NCBI GenBank assembly: GCA_017539425.1
Contig: JAFYHA010000082.1
Span: 1 to 35,545 of the forward strand
Source of the DNA: Clostridia bacterium
Lineage (GTDB): Bacteria; Bacillota; Clostridia; Oscillospirales; CAG-272
Direction of reading: 5' to 3'
Length of the DNA: 35,545 nt
The translations under genes and the position numbers were made by a program. Of this stretch, positions 23,886 to 32,169 are shown one piece after another. The notes beneath the pieces are model-generated. The model did not search any database, was not told the origin of the DNA, and was given only the letters and a program-made list of their open reading frames with translations. Each line of letters begins with the position of its first letter. Position 1 is the first letter of the stretch.

Positions 23886-25856
23886 ATGTACCTGCGCGCA
23901 CCTTCCGTTCCGCTGATCACCTGCAACCCCAACTTTTCCGTCTGGTCTCCCGCAGACCGCCTGACGGACACCTTCACGACCCACTGGTCCGGACGGCCCC
24001 AGATCCTGAACGGATACGCGACCGTCGACGGGATCACCTACCGCTTTATGGGCCACGACGCCGGCGTGCCCGCGATGAAACAGACCGCCCTCCGGATCGA
24101 GGCTCTCTACACCCAGTATACCTTTGAAGCGGAAGGCCTGGAGATAGACGTGTTCTTCCTGTCTCCCCTGATCCCGGACGATCCGGATATCTGTTCCCGT
24201 CCGGTCAGCTACCTGTACGTCCTTCCCAACAGTCTGGACGGAGAGGAGCATTCTCTCGTTGTCCGCATCGAGGTCTCCGAGCAGATCTGTCTGGACAAGG
24301 CCGGGCAGTATCCCGTCCGGATCCGCGAGATCCATACCAAGTCCTACAACGGGGTCTTTATGGGTTCCAAGGATCAGCCCGTGCTGCAGCACAAGGGGGA
24401 CGACTGCCGCATCGATTACGGCTATTTCTATCTGTGTTCGGAATCCGCGGAGGTCGGGTCCTTCCGGAAGACCACGGAACTCGGCACGGTCAAACAGCCG
24501 GATCCGAAAGACCTGTCCTACGTATATGCGCAGAACTGCTGCCAGGACGATGACGGCCTTCTGTTCCTGCTGGCCTATGACGACATTTACGCGTTTGAAT
24601 ATTTCGGCACACCCATCCGTCCGTGGTGGAGCCGGGACGGGAAGACCATCCGCTCCGCCCTTCGCGAGGCCCTGACCGAATTCGACGAACTGTTCGACCG
24701 CTGTGAGCGGCTTTCGGACGAACTGCGCCTGATGGCCCTCAATGCCGGAGGCGAAAAATATGCGGATCTGGTCTGCCTGTCCTTCCGGCAGGTCGTCGGC
24801 GCCCACGAGCTTGCCGCCGATCCGGACGGAAAACTGCTGTTCATTTCCAAGGAGAACTACTCGGGCGGCCTGACCGCGACCGTGGACGTCAGCTATCCGT
24901 CCATGCCCCTGTTCCTGTGGATCAACCCGGAACTGGTCCGCGGCATGATGCGGCCTGTTTACCGGTTCGCCAGATCGGATGCCTGGCCGTTCGACTTCGC
25001 CCCGCATGACGTGGGCCTTTGGCCGGTCATGAACGGACAGGTCTACGCGCACGGGACCGAGCTGGCCGGACAGATGCCGGTCGAGGAATGCGGCAACATG
25101 CTGATCATGGAGACGCTGGCCACGCTTTGCGACGGCAACACCGACGAAGCGAGGGAGCAACTCCCTCTTCTCAAACAATGGGCCCGCTATCTTCTGGAAA
25201 ACGGCGAGGATCCCGCCAACCAGCTCTGCACCGACGATTTCGCCGGTCACCTGGCTCACAACTGCAACCTGTCCCTGAAAGCGATCCTGGGACTGTACTG
25301 CCTGGGCGTTTTGATGTGGGTCTGCGAAGAGGACGAAACCGAATCCCGGTTCTACGTCTCCAAAGCCCGCGAGATGGCCGCAAGCTGGGTGAAGCGCGCA
25401 GCAAAGGCCGAGGGCGGATTCCGCCTGGCCTTCGACAAACCTGACTCCTTCTCCATGAAATACAACATGGTCTGGGACAAACTCCTCGGAGCCCACCTGT
25501 TCCCGGACTGGGTCTACCGTTCCGAGATCGCGGACTGCCTGCGGCACGTCAAGCCTTACGGTCTTCCGCTGGACAGCCGCCGGGACTATACCAAGTCCGA
25601 CTGGCTGGTCTGGACTGCGACGCTGTGCGACCGGCGCGAGGACTTTGACGCCCTTGTCGACCCCTTGTGGAAAGCCTATCACACGTCCCAGTCCCGCGTT
25701 CCGATGACCGACTGGTACGACACGGTCACTGCGGCACAGGTCGGTTTCCAGTGCCGCACGGTCCAGGGCGGACTGTTCATCAAGGTCCTGGCCGACCGCG
25801 CTTTCCTGGAGCTGCGCCGCCGGGGCATCTGCGAGGACTTTTTTGACCATGCGTAA
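23886..25856 (+). CDS. GtaA-type glutaminase family protein (DUF5127/DUF4965/DUF1793)
   Basis: This 656-residue protein opens with RAPSVPLITCNPNFSVWSPADRLTDTFTTHWSG, the hallmark of the glutaminase A (GtaA) family: an N-terminal beta-sandwich (to ~230) and a C-terminal six-hairpin alpha/alpha barrel of glycosidase-like fold, with the family's WPFDFAPHDVGLWP segment near 366-380. Members are named for a fungal glutaminase; many bacterial ones probably act on other amides or sugars. No signal peptide is present, so it should be cytoplasmic. It lies between a DUF6106-like gene and a DUF6472-like gene; the TAA at 25854-25856 overlaps the next start. Confidence 0.85.
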   Translation: MYLRAPSVPLITCNPNFSVWSPADRLTDTFTTHWSGRPQILNGYATVDGITYRFMGHDAGVPAMKQTALRIEALYTQYTFEAEGLEIDVFFLSPLIPDDPDICSRPVSYLYVLPNSLDGEEHSLVVRIEVSEQICLDKAGQYPVRIREIHTKSYNGVFMGSKDQPVLQHKGDDCRIDYGYFYLCSESAEVGSFRKTTELGTVKQPDPKDLSYVYAQNCCQDDDGLLFLLAYDDIYAFEYFGTPIRPWWSRDGKTIRSALREALTEFDELFDRCERLSDELRLMALNAGGEKYADLVCLSFRQVVGAHELAADPDGKLLFISKENYSGGLTATVDVSYPSMPLFLWINPELVRGMMRPVYRFARSDAWPFDFAPHDVGLWPVMNGQVYAHGTELAGQMPVEECGNMLIMETLATLCDGNTDEAREQLPLLKQWARYLLENGEDPANQLCTDDFAGHLAHNCNLSLKAILGLYCLGVLMWVCEEDETESRFYVSKAREMAASWVKRAAKAEGGFRLAFDKPDSFSMKYNMVWDKLLGAHLFPDWVYRSEIADCLRHVKPYGLPLDSRRDYTKSDWLVWTATLCDRREDFDALVDPLWKAYHTSQSRVPMTDWYDTVTAAQVGFQCRTVQGGLFIKVLADRAFLELRRRGICEDFFDHA

Positions 25857-26064
25857 ACCGGAACCCAAGACACCGGCCCCGAAATATGTGTCGGCCAGCT
25901 GTGAAAGCTGCGAATTCTACGATTATGACGAAGACGAGGACGCCTACGTCTGCATCGTCGACCTGGACCAGGATGATATGCAGAGATTCCTGGCCGGACA
26001 GACCTTTCACTGCCCCTACTACCGGTATTACGACGAATACAAGAGCGTTCACAAACAGCTCTGA
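25849..26064 (+). CDS. Small Cys-rich protein, DUF6472-like
   Basis: This 71-residue acidic protein has cysteines arranged SCESC at 18-22, then YVC and HCPYY, suggesting a zinc site. The segment DLDQDDMQRFLAG and the ending DEYKSVHKQL resemble the DUF6472 group of Clostridia, whose function is unknown. The ATG lies in the last codons of the GtaA-like gene, giving an 8-base overlap. A TTG six bases upstream (25843) has better spacing from GAGG (25833-25836) and would add MT. Confidence 0.75.
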   Translation: MRKPEPKTPAPKYVSASCESCEFYDYDEDEDAYVCIVDLDQDDMQRFLAGQTFHCPYYRYYDEYKSVHKQL

Positions 26065-26095
26065 AAAATCCAGCAGAGAGTGAGGATTTTCGATT

Positions 26096-26848
26096 ATGAA
26101 AGTGTTGATTATTTCGGATATCCATGCTAACATAGACGCAATCCGGGCGGTCTGGAAGAAGGAAAACGACGCCGACCTGATCCTGTGCCTGGGCGATCAC
26201 GTCGACTGGGGGTTCAACCCGCACGAGGTCGTCACCTGGTTCCGTGAGCACAATACCGTCTGCGTAGCCGGCAACCACGATCACGAGATCCTGGACGCGG
26301 TGGCCAGAGGGCGCACGTTCCCGACCGACGGATCGGCCTATGACTTCCAGCAGTACACCATCGGTCATCTGCATCCGGAGGACCTGGACTGGCTCCGTTC
26401 CCTTCCGGACGAGCGCACGCTTACCGTTGACGGGGTGCAGATCTGCATGCGTCACTATCCGTCCGACGGCGATACGAACATGCACACCCTGCACCAGACC
26501 CTTCTGGACTTCTCCACGGTCGCCTGGTGCGACCGGGAATGGGAAAAGCTGACCGGGCACGCCCCCTCTCATTTCGAGAACCGCGTGCTCATGTACGGCC
26601 ACACACACCAGTGCCAGATCCTGCAGCCCGGCTGCGGGTACCGGGTCGTCAATCCGGGTTCGGTGGCCTACCGTGTCTGTTCGGACAGCATTGCAAAGGG
26701 TGCGGACTATCTGCTCATGATCGACGGCCAGTTCACCACCCGCCACGTGGACTATCCGGTGGAACATCTTCTGGCCCGTGTGGACGAAGAGAATTTCATT
26801 CCGGAAGTCAACAGGCCTTCCCACGTCTATTTCGGCGTGCAGACCTGA
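26096..26848 (+). CDS. Calcineurin-like metallophosphoesterase
   Basis: This 250-residue cytosolic phosphoesterase has the full two-metal signature: SDIH (D8, H10), GDHVDWG (D34), GNHDHE (N60, H61), H120 and GHTH (168-171, H169 and H171), in the style of the YfcE/PrpA-like family. The substrate cannot be told from sequence. GAGG lies about 10 bases upstream of the ATG. It follows the DUF6472-like gene by 31 bases, so it is probably in the same transcript. Confidence 0.9.
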   Translation: MKVLIISDIHANIDAIRAVWKKENDADLILCLGDHVDWGFNPHEVVTWFREHNTVCVAGNHDHEILDAVARGRTFPTDGSAYDFQQYTIGHLHPEDLDWLRSLPDERTLTVDGVQICMRHYPSDGDTNMHTLHQTLLDFSTVAWCDREWEKLTGHAPSHFENRVLMYGHTHQCQILQPGCGYRVVNPGSVAYRVCSDSIAKGADYLLMIDGQFTTRHVDYPVEHLLARVDEENFIPEVNRPSHVYFGVQT

Positions 26849-26884
26849 CCCTCATTTCTGTTCAGCCAAATCGTTCTGTATTCA

Positions 26885-26899
26885 CGGTCCTGCGGACCG
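26885..26899 (+). repeat. Hairpin in the leader of the ABC/DUF1854 operon
   Basis: CGGTCC-TGC-GGACCG forms a short perfect stem. There is no T-tract, so it does not look like an intrinsic terminator. Nothing that reads as a clear promoter was found in 26849-26952. Confidence 0.4.
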
Positions 26900-26910
26900 C
26901 CGCGGGAACT

Positions 26911-26932
26911 CCGGCCGGAATCCGGCCGGAAT
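26911..26932 (+). repeat. Tandem 11-mer repeat ahead of the first ABC exporter
   Basis: CCGGCCGGAAT occurs twice head to tail (26911-26921, 26922-26932), followed by CCCCGGGG. Each unit contains the palindrome TTCCGGCCGGAA or close to it. It could be an operator-like site; there is no independent evidence. Confidence 0.45.
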
Positions 26933-26952
26933 CCCCGGGGAAGGAGAGCATC

Positions 26953-29208
26953 ATGCTGCCTTTAAACACGTTTGAAAAACATGCCGAGATCGCCGCGGTC
27001 TTCCGAGAACACGGCGTTCCCGAAGATCAGATTTATTTTGCCTTCCAGGAAGACCTGACCTGCGACGGACTTTTCGGTGAGGAATGGCTGGCCATCAGCA
27101 AGGATGGACAGTTTCTTTACCGTTATTCTGCCGCAAGTCAGGCTTTTGACGTTTTCACCCTTTCCGACCTGGAAGAACCCTATATCGACAATTACACCAC
27201 GTCCAACCGGATCCTGGCCTACATCAAGGACGAAACCGGAAACCGGAAGACGATTGTCCTGGGTGCCTGCACAAACGGATGCAAGCGCCGGATGAACGCC
27301 TTTATGAATATGTGGGACCGGGTCACCAAAGGACTGGAGATCAAGGAAGACGACGCCATCTTTGAACAGTTCAACGCACGCTGCCCCAAGTGCGGGACCG
27401 TGTATCCGGACCAGCAGCGCCGGATCTGCGAAGTGTGCGCGAAAAAGAAAGGGACTCTGGTCCGGCTTCTCTCCTATTTCGGGGATTTCAAGCTCCAGTT
27501 CGCGACCGTCCTGATCTGTCTGGTCCTGACCTCGGCCATTTCGCTGGTCGGACCGATCATCAGCGGCCAGGTGCTCTATGACCGGGTCATCGATCCGGCA
27601 GGTCCCCTTCATGAGGTCCGCTACGTATTCATCTTCGTGGGCGTCCTGTTCGGCCTGGCCCTGCTCCAGCTGTTTATCGGGATCATCCAGAACCGGGCAA
27701 ACGCGCACATGTCCACCCACGTGACCAAGCGCATGAAGGATGACATCTTCACCGCGCTCAGCAAGCTGTCCGTTTCCTATTTCAACCAGAACTCGACCGG
27801 ACGGCTGATCAACCGGGTCAACTATGACGCGGTCCGCGTGCAGAGTTTCTACATCGACGGCGTTCCGGCCCTGATCATCAACGGGCTGAACTTCATCGGC
27901 CTCGCGATCTTTTTGTTCATCATCAACTGGAAACTGACCCTCATCGTGTTCGCGCCTGTCCCGGTCATCGTCATCATGTTCAAACTGATGCTTCCCAAAC
28001 TCTGGCGCTCGTTCTCCAAACTCTGGCGCCGGTCCTCCTCGATGAACGGTATGCTGGCCGATACCCTCAACGGCGCCCGGGTCGTCAAGGCCTTCGCCAA
28101 GGAGCCGGAAGAGGCCAACCGGTTCCACCTATACGCGCACAAACTGTACAGCGCGTCCATGAACGCGAACAAGATCATCATCATGATCTTCCCCGTCATC
28201 GCCCTGCTCATCGGTATGACGGCACAGGCCATCTGGGGATTCGGCGGCATCATGGTCATGAACCAGGAGATGACATACGGTCAGCTGACGACCTATTTCG
28301 GGTATCTCGGCATGATCTTCGGGCCCCTCGGGTTCTTCTCCACCTTCACAAACCTGATCACCGACACGATCAACTCCGCGTCCCGTATGTTCGAGACCCT
28401 GGATCAGATCCCGGAGATCACGGACGCTCCGGACGCAATCGAGGCCGATCACTTCAGGGGCGAGGTCGTATTCGACCACGTGTCCTTCCATTACAATCCG
28501 AGCAGCCCGATCCTGAAGGACATTTCCTTTACGATCCACGAGGGTGACAACGTCGGCGTGGTCGGGCACACCGGAAGCGGCAAGTCCACCATCGCCAACC
28601 TGATCACCCGCATGTACGATACCGTCAGCGGTACGGTCCTGATCGACGGTGTGGATATCCGAAAATACAAGCAGGCCTCCCTGCACAAGAATATCGCGAT
28701 CGTGTCCCAGGAGATCTATCTGTTCACCGGAACCATCGCGGACAACATCCGCTACAGCAAACCGGACGCTTCCCTGGGCGAGATCATCGCGGCCGCCCGC
28801 GCGGCCAACGCGCACGATTTCATCATGCAGCTTCCGGAAGGCTATGAGACGATGGTCGGATCCGGAAACCGCTCCCTGTCCGGCGGTGAACGCCAGCGCA
28901 TCTCGATCGCCCGGGCGCTGTTGCTCCAGCCTTCCATCCTGATCCTGGACGAGGCCACGGCGGCAATGGACAACGAGACCGAGCGCCTGATCGGCGAAGC
29001 GATCGACAAGCTGGTCAAGGGCCGGACCACGATCACCGTGGCCCACCGGCTGTCCACCCTGCACAACTGCAACGTCATCATGGCCGTCGAGAACGGCGAA
29101 GTGGTGGAAATGGGCAGCCCGCACGATCTGATGGAACAGAAAGGCGACTATTACAAACTCTATACTCTGCAGAATGACCAGATGCAGCAGGTCATGACGG
29201 GCAACTAG
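26953..29208 (+). CDS. ABC exporter with N-terminal PH-like and zinc-ribbon modules (DUF1854-associated)
   Basis: This 751-residue half-transporter is unusual for its long soluble N-terminus (1-~165): a PH-like barrel-like part, then a CxxC-x11-CxxC zinc ribbon (C144, C147, C159, C162). A type I ABC exporter membrane domain with about six helices follows (~170-470), then the ATPase domain with Walker A GHTGSGKST (538-546), signature LSGGERQ (642-648), Walker B ILILDEAT (662-669) and H-loop AHRLST, all canonical. ATG is set by AAGGAG six bases upstream; the longer ORF to 26527 reads through the previous gene. It lies 21 bases before the DUF1854 gene. Related transporters are named for cyanophycin loci of Betaproteobacteria (from memory); no cyanophycin gene is in view. 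Substrate unknown. Confidence 0.9.
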   Translation: MLPLNTFEKHAEIAAVFREHGVPEDQIYFAFQEDLTCDGLFGEEWLAISKDGQFLYRYSAASQAFDVFTLSDLEEPYIDNYTTSNRILAYIKDETGNRKTIVLGACTNGCKRRMNAFMNMWDRVTKGLEIKEDDAIFEQFNARCPKCGTVYPDQQRRICEVCAKKKGTLVRLLSYFGDFKLQFATVLICLVLTSAISLVGPIISGQVLYDRVIDPAGPLHEVRYVFIFVGVLFGLALLQLFIGIIQNRANAHMSTHVTKRMKDDIFTALSKLSVSYFNQNSTGRLINRVNYDAVRVQSFYIDGVPALIINGLNFIGLAIFLFIINWKLTLIVFAPVPVIVIMFKLMLPKLWRSFSKLWRRSSSMNGMLADTLNGARVVKAFAKEPEEANRFHLYAHKLYSASMNANKIIIMIFPVIALLIGMTAQAIWGFGGIMVMNQEMTYGQLTTYFGYLGMIFGPLGFFSTFTNLITDTINSASRMFETLDQIPEITDAPDAIEADHFRGEVVFDHVSFHYNPSSPILKDISFTIHEGDNVGVVGHTGSGKSTIANLITRMYDTVSGTVLIDGVDIRKYKQASLHKNIAIVSQEIYLFTGTIADNIRYSKPDASLGEIIAAARAANAHDFIMQLPEGYETMVGSGNRSLSGGERQRISIARALLLQPSILILDEATAAMDNETERLIGEAIDKLVKGRTTITVAHRLSTLHNCNVIMAVENGEVVEMGSPHDLMEQKGDYYKLYTLQNDQMQQVMTGN

Positions 29209-29229
29209 GCAGAGCGGAAGGAGATCACC

Positions 29230-29793
29230 ATGGAAGATATGGAACTTGAGAACCTGTTTGAACGGCGGGAGTCCGTGCGTCTGACACCCGAAAACGCCGT
29301 GTTCACCCGCTCGGAAGGCGGTCTGATCTCGTTAAGGCTGTCCCACCCGGAAGCGCCCGAAAAGGAAGAGGAGTTCTTTGAACGCGTCATTCCGCTCCGG
29401 GGTTTCCCGATCACCGATCCTGAGCAGTTCATCTCGGTCCGGGAGCCGGACACCAAGGAAAAGGGCCGCGGCGCGGAGATCGGCATCATCTATGACCTTG
29501 CCGAATTCGACGAAGCCCAGCAGACCCTGCTCCGTTCCGAACTGGACCGTCACTACTTCACCCCGGAACTTCTGAAGATCTACAGCGTGAAGGAAAAGTT
29601 CGGCTACCTGTATTTCGAGACCGAGACCAGCGCCGGCAAGACCTCTTTCGTCATGAACAATCCGTATTCCAATTTCCGGTCTTTTGAAGACGACCGGATA
29701 TTCCTGTATGACATCGACGGAAACTGTTTCCAGATTTCCGATCCCTCCAAGCTGGACAAAGCCAGCTACAAGCGAATCGAGATCTATCTCTGA
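29230..29793 (+). CDS. DUF1854 family protein
   Basis: This 187-residue soluble protein matches the DUF1854 pattern: ERVIPLRGFPITDP (54 to about 67), EIGIIYDL, a HYFTPELLKIYSVKEKFGYLYFETET core (about 107-135) and the C-terminal DIDGNCFQI. The family has no known activity and always occurs beside ABC transporters of the type found here. AAGGAG sits 6 bases before the ATG. It lies between the two exporters, with gaps of 21 and 12 bases, so it is probably an obligate partner, such as a regulatory or adaptor subunit for the ATPases. Confidence 0.88.
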   Translation: MEDMELENLFERRESVRLTPENAVFTRSEGGLISLRLSHPEAPEKEEEFFERVIPLRGFPITDPEQFISVREPDTKEKGRGAEIGIIYDLAEFDEAQQTLLRSELDRHYFTPELLKIYSVKEKFGYLYFETETSAGKTSFVMNNPYSNFRSFEDDRIFLYDIDGNCFQISDPSKLDKASYKRIEIYL

Positions 29794-29805
29794 TCTGGAG
29801 GCGTT

Positions 29806-32004
29806 ATGAAACTGTATTATGCCCTTCCCGCCGACGACAAGAAGGCCCTGCCGCCTTTGCTGCCCGGCGAGAAGAAAATGTACTGCCTGCCCTACAACTA
29901 TGAGGACGCCAGAAACGTGAACGGCTTCATGCTGTTCACGAACCGGCGCATCTTCAAGCTGCGGGACGGCGCGCTCCTGGACACCTGGGACGTCTCCCGC
30001 ATGAGTTCCTTCTCTGTCGAGAAGATGTTCGGCTGCAGCGGGCTGTATGCCAAGGTGGACGGGATCACGACCTGTCTGTGCCTGTTCAACTCCGGCCGAA
30101 ACCTGCCCCGCTATTCGGTCATCGTTTCGTCCTATGAGAACATCACGCAGCGGGGCGACGACCGGGTCCTCGTCAGCAACGAGCCCGAGCGGTTCTGCCC
30201 GAAATGCGGACGGCCGTTCATCAAGCACACCAAGCTGTGCCCGTTCTGCCAGAGCAAGGGCAAGATCTATAAGAAACTCTGGGGCATGACCCGCGGCCTG
30301 AGACTCATGCTGCTCTTCCCGCTGGTCGCCGCGATAATCTCGCTGGTGCTGCGGTTCGTGGTCCCGGCCATCCAGCGCGTCGCCATCGACCGGTATATCA
30401 TACCCCGGAACATCGACGGCCTGCAGGGCTTCATCCTGGTCATCCTGGCCATCATCGGATGCGACCTGTTCGCCCGGTTCATATCGGTCATCCAGTCCCG
30501 GATCTCCGCGACCTCGGCCAACCGGTTCACGCTGATGCTCCGGTCCATCCTGTTCGAGAAGATCCAGTCCCTGTCCATTGCGTCCATCCACAAGAAGTCA
30601 ACCGGCGACCTGATGGGCCGGATCAACAATGACGTCAACGTGGTGCAGAATTTCATCACCAACCTGCTCCCGTCCTACCTGACCCAGATCCTGTCCTTCA
30701 TCCTGGCTCTCGTGATCCTGATCTACATGAACCCGCTCCTTTGCCTGTTCGTCTTCATTCCGATCCCGTTTGCCGTCGTATTCATCCTGCTCTTCCGCAA
30801 GACCATGTCGAGGCGGAACATCCGCGCGTGGGTGCTGGCCCGCCGGACCAACGCCCAGCTCCAGGACACCCTGGACGGCATCCGCGTCGTCAAGACCTAC
30901 GGCAATGAAGAGGCGGCCGTCCGGGATTTCACGACCAATACGGGCAACCAGTCCCGCCAGGACGAGAGCAACGCCAAACTGTTCGATACCGTCTTCCCCT
31001 TTGTCGGGTTCGTACTCCGGCTGGGCAGCTACCTGATCACCCTGTTCGGCAACCTGTGGGTCTTCCACGGCACGATGCAGGTCGGCGAACTGAGCCAGTT
31101 CGGCAGCTACTCCGGCATCATTTACGAACCGATCATGCAGATCACGTCCATCCCCCGCAACATCTCCGCATTCTCCACGTCCCTAGGCAAGATCCTTGAA
31201 CTTCTGGAAGAGGATCCCGACGTATACGATTACAGTTCCCCGGACTACAAGCGTCTGGAAGGTCATGTCTCCATCCGCGACGTAACGTTCGGTTACGACA
31301 GTTACAACCCGGTCCTGGAGCACATCAACCTGGAGGTGAACCAGGGCGAGATGATCGGCATCGTCGGCCATTCCGGCTGCGGAAAGACCACGCTGATCAA
31401 CCTGATCATGAGGCTGTACGACGTCACGGAAGGCAGCATCCTGATCGACGGTGTGGACGTGCGTGCCATGTCCCAGAACAGCCTGCGGACACAGATGGGT
31501 GTGGTCTTGCAGGAGACGCACCTGTTCTCCGGCTCCATCCGGGACAACATCCGCTACGCGATGCCCAACGCCTCCAACGAGGAGGTCGTCCGGGCCGCGA
31601 AGCTGGCCAATGCCCACGATTTCATCGTCCGGCTGCCGGAAGGTTACAATACGATGGTCGGGGAAAAGGGTTATTCCCTGTCCGGCGGCGAACGCCAGCG
31701 CGTGGCGATCGCCCGCGCCCTGATCCACAATCCCCGCATCCTGATTCTGGACGAGGCCACCGCAGCCCTGGATACCGAGACCGAAAAGCTGATCCAGGAC
31801 GCGATCGACCGCGTCATAACCGGACGCACGACGTTCGTCATCGCACACCGGCTGTCCACGCTCCGCAATGCGGACAAGATCCTGGTGCTCGACCACGGAA
31901 AGATGGCCGAATTCGGCACACACAAGGAACTGCTGGATATGCAGGGCATCTATTACAAACTGGTCATGTCCCAGGTCCGGCAGCAGCAGGAATCCGGGAA
32001 ATAG
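29806..32004 (+). CDS. Second ABC exporter with PH-like and zinc-ribbon N-terminus
   Basis: This 732-residue half-transporter has the same plan as the first: a soluble N-terminus (1-~125) with a PH-like fold suggested by NVNGFMLFTNRRIFKL (38-53), a zinc ribbon CxxC-x10-CxxC (C131, C134, C145, C148), an exporter membrane domain (~165-460) and an ATPase with Walker A GHSGCGKTT (521-529), signature LSGGERQ (625-631), Walker B ILILDEAT (645-652) and H-loop AHRLST. Both ATPases are catalytically complete, so a heterodimer with two active sites or two homodimers is possible. It ends the operon; a terminator follows 15 bases later. Confidence 0.9.
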   Translation: MKLYYALPADDKKALPPLLPGEKKMYCLPYNYEDARNVNGFMLFTNRRIFKLRDGALLDTWDVSRMSSFSVEKMFGCSGLYAKVDGITTCLCLFNSGRNLPRYSVIVSSYENITQRGDDRVLVSNEPERFCPKCGRPFIKHTKLCPFCQSKGKIYKKLWGMTRGLRLMLLFPLVAAIISLVLRFVVPAIQRVAIDRYIIPRNIDGLQGFILVILAIIGCDLFARFISVIQSRISATSANRFTLMLRSILFEKIQSLSIASIHKKSTGDLMGRINNDVNVVQNFITNLLPSYLTQILSFILALVILIYMNPLLCLFVFIPIPFAVVFILLFRKTMSRRNIRAWVLARRTNAQLQDTLDGIRVVKTYGNEEAAVRDFTTNTGNQSRQDESNAKLFDTVFPFVGFVLRLGSYLITLFGNLWVFHGTMQVGELSQFGSYSGIIYEPIMQITSIPRNISAFSTSLGKILELLEEDPDVYDYSSPDYKRLEGHVSIRDVTFGYDSYNPVLEHINLEVNQGEMIGIVGHSGCGKTTLINLIMRLYDVTEGSILIDGVDVRAMSQNSLRTQMGVVLQETHLFSGSIRDNIRYAMPNASNEEVVRAAKLANAHDFIVRLPEGYNTMVGEKGYSLSGGERQRVAIARALIHNPRILILDEATAALDTETEKLIQDAIDRVITGRTTFVIAHRLSTLRNADKILVLDHGKMAEFGTHKELLDMQGIYYKLVMSQVRQQQESGK

Positions 32005-32019
32005 GTTTTCCAACATCCC

Positions 32020-32049
32020 GAGGCGCGGTTCTCCGCGCCTCCTTTTCTT
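32020..32049 (+). terminator. Intrinsic terminator after the ABC/DUF1854 operon
   Basis: A 9-bp stem, GAGGCGCGG (32020-32028) with CCGCGCCTC (32033-32041), and a 4-base loop, followed by CTTTTCTT. Confidence 0.85.
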
Positions 32050-32169
32050 CCGGGCGCAAGTTCAGGAAACCTTCACATTTCCTGCCGAAACGTTCAAAAA
32101 AGTCACACCGCGCAATCAGGTTCGCGGGATATATTGAAAGCAGAAAAAGCAAACCGGAGGTCCAATTCC

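Noticed and set aside
23853-25868. 671-residue minus-strand frame opposite the GtaA-like gene
   Set aside because: Shadow frame; the plus-strand protein matches a known family over its full length.
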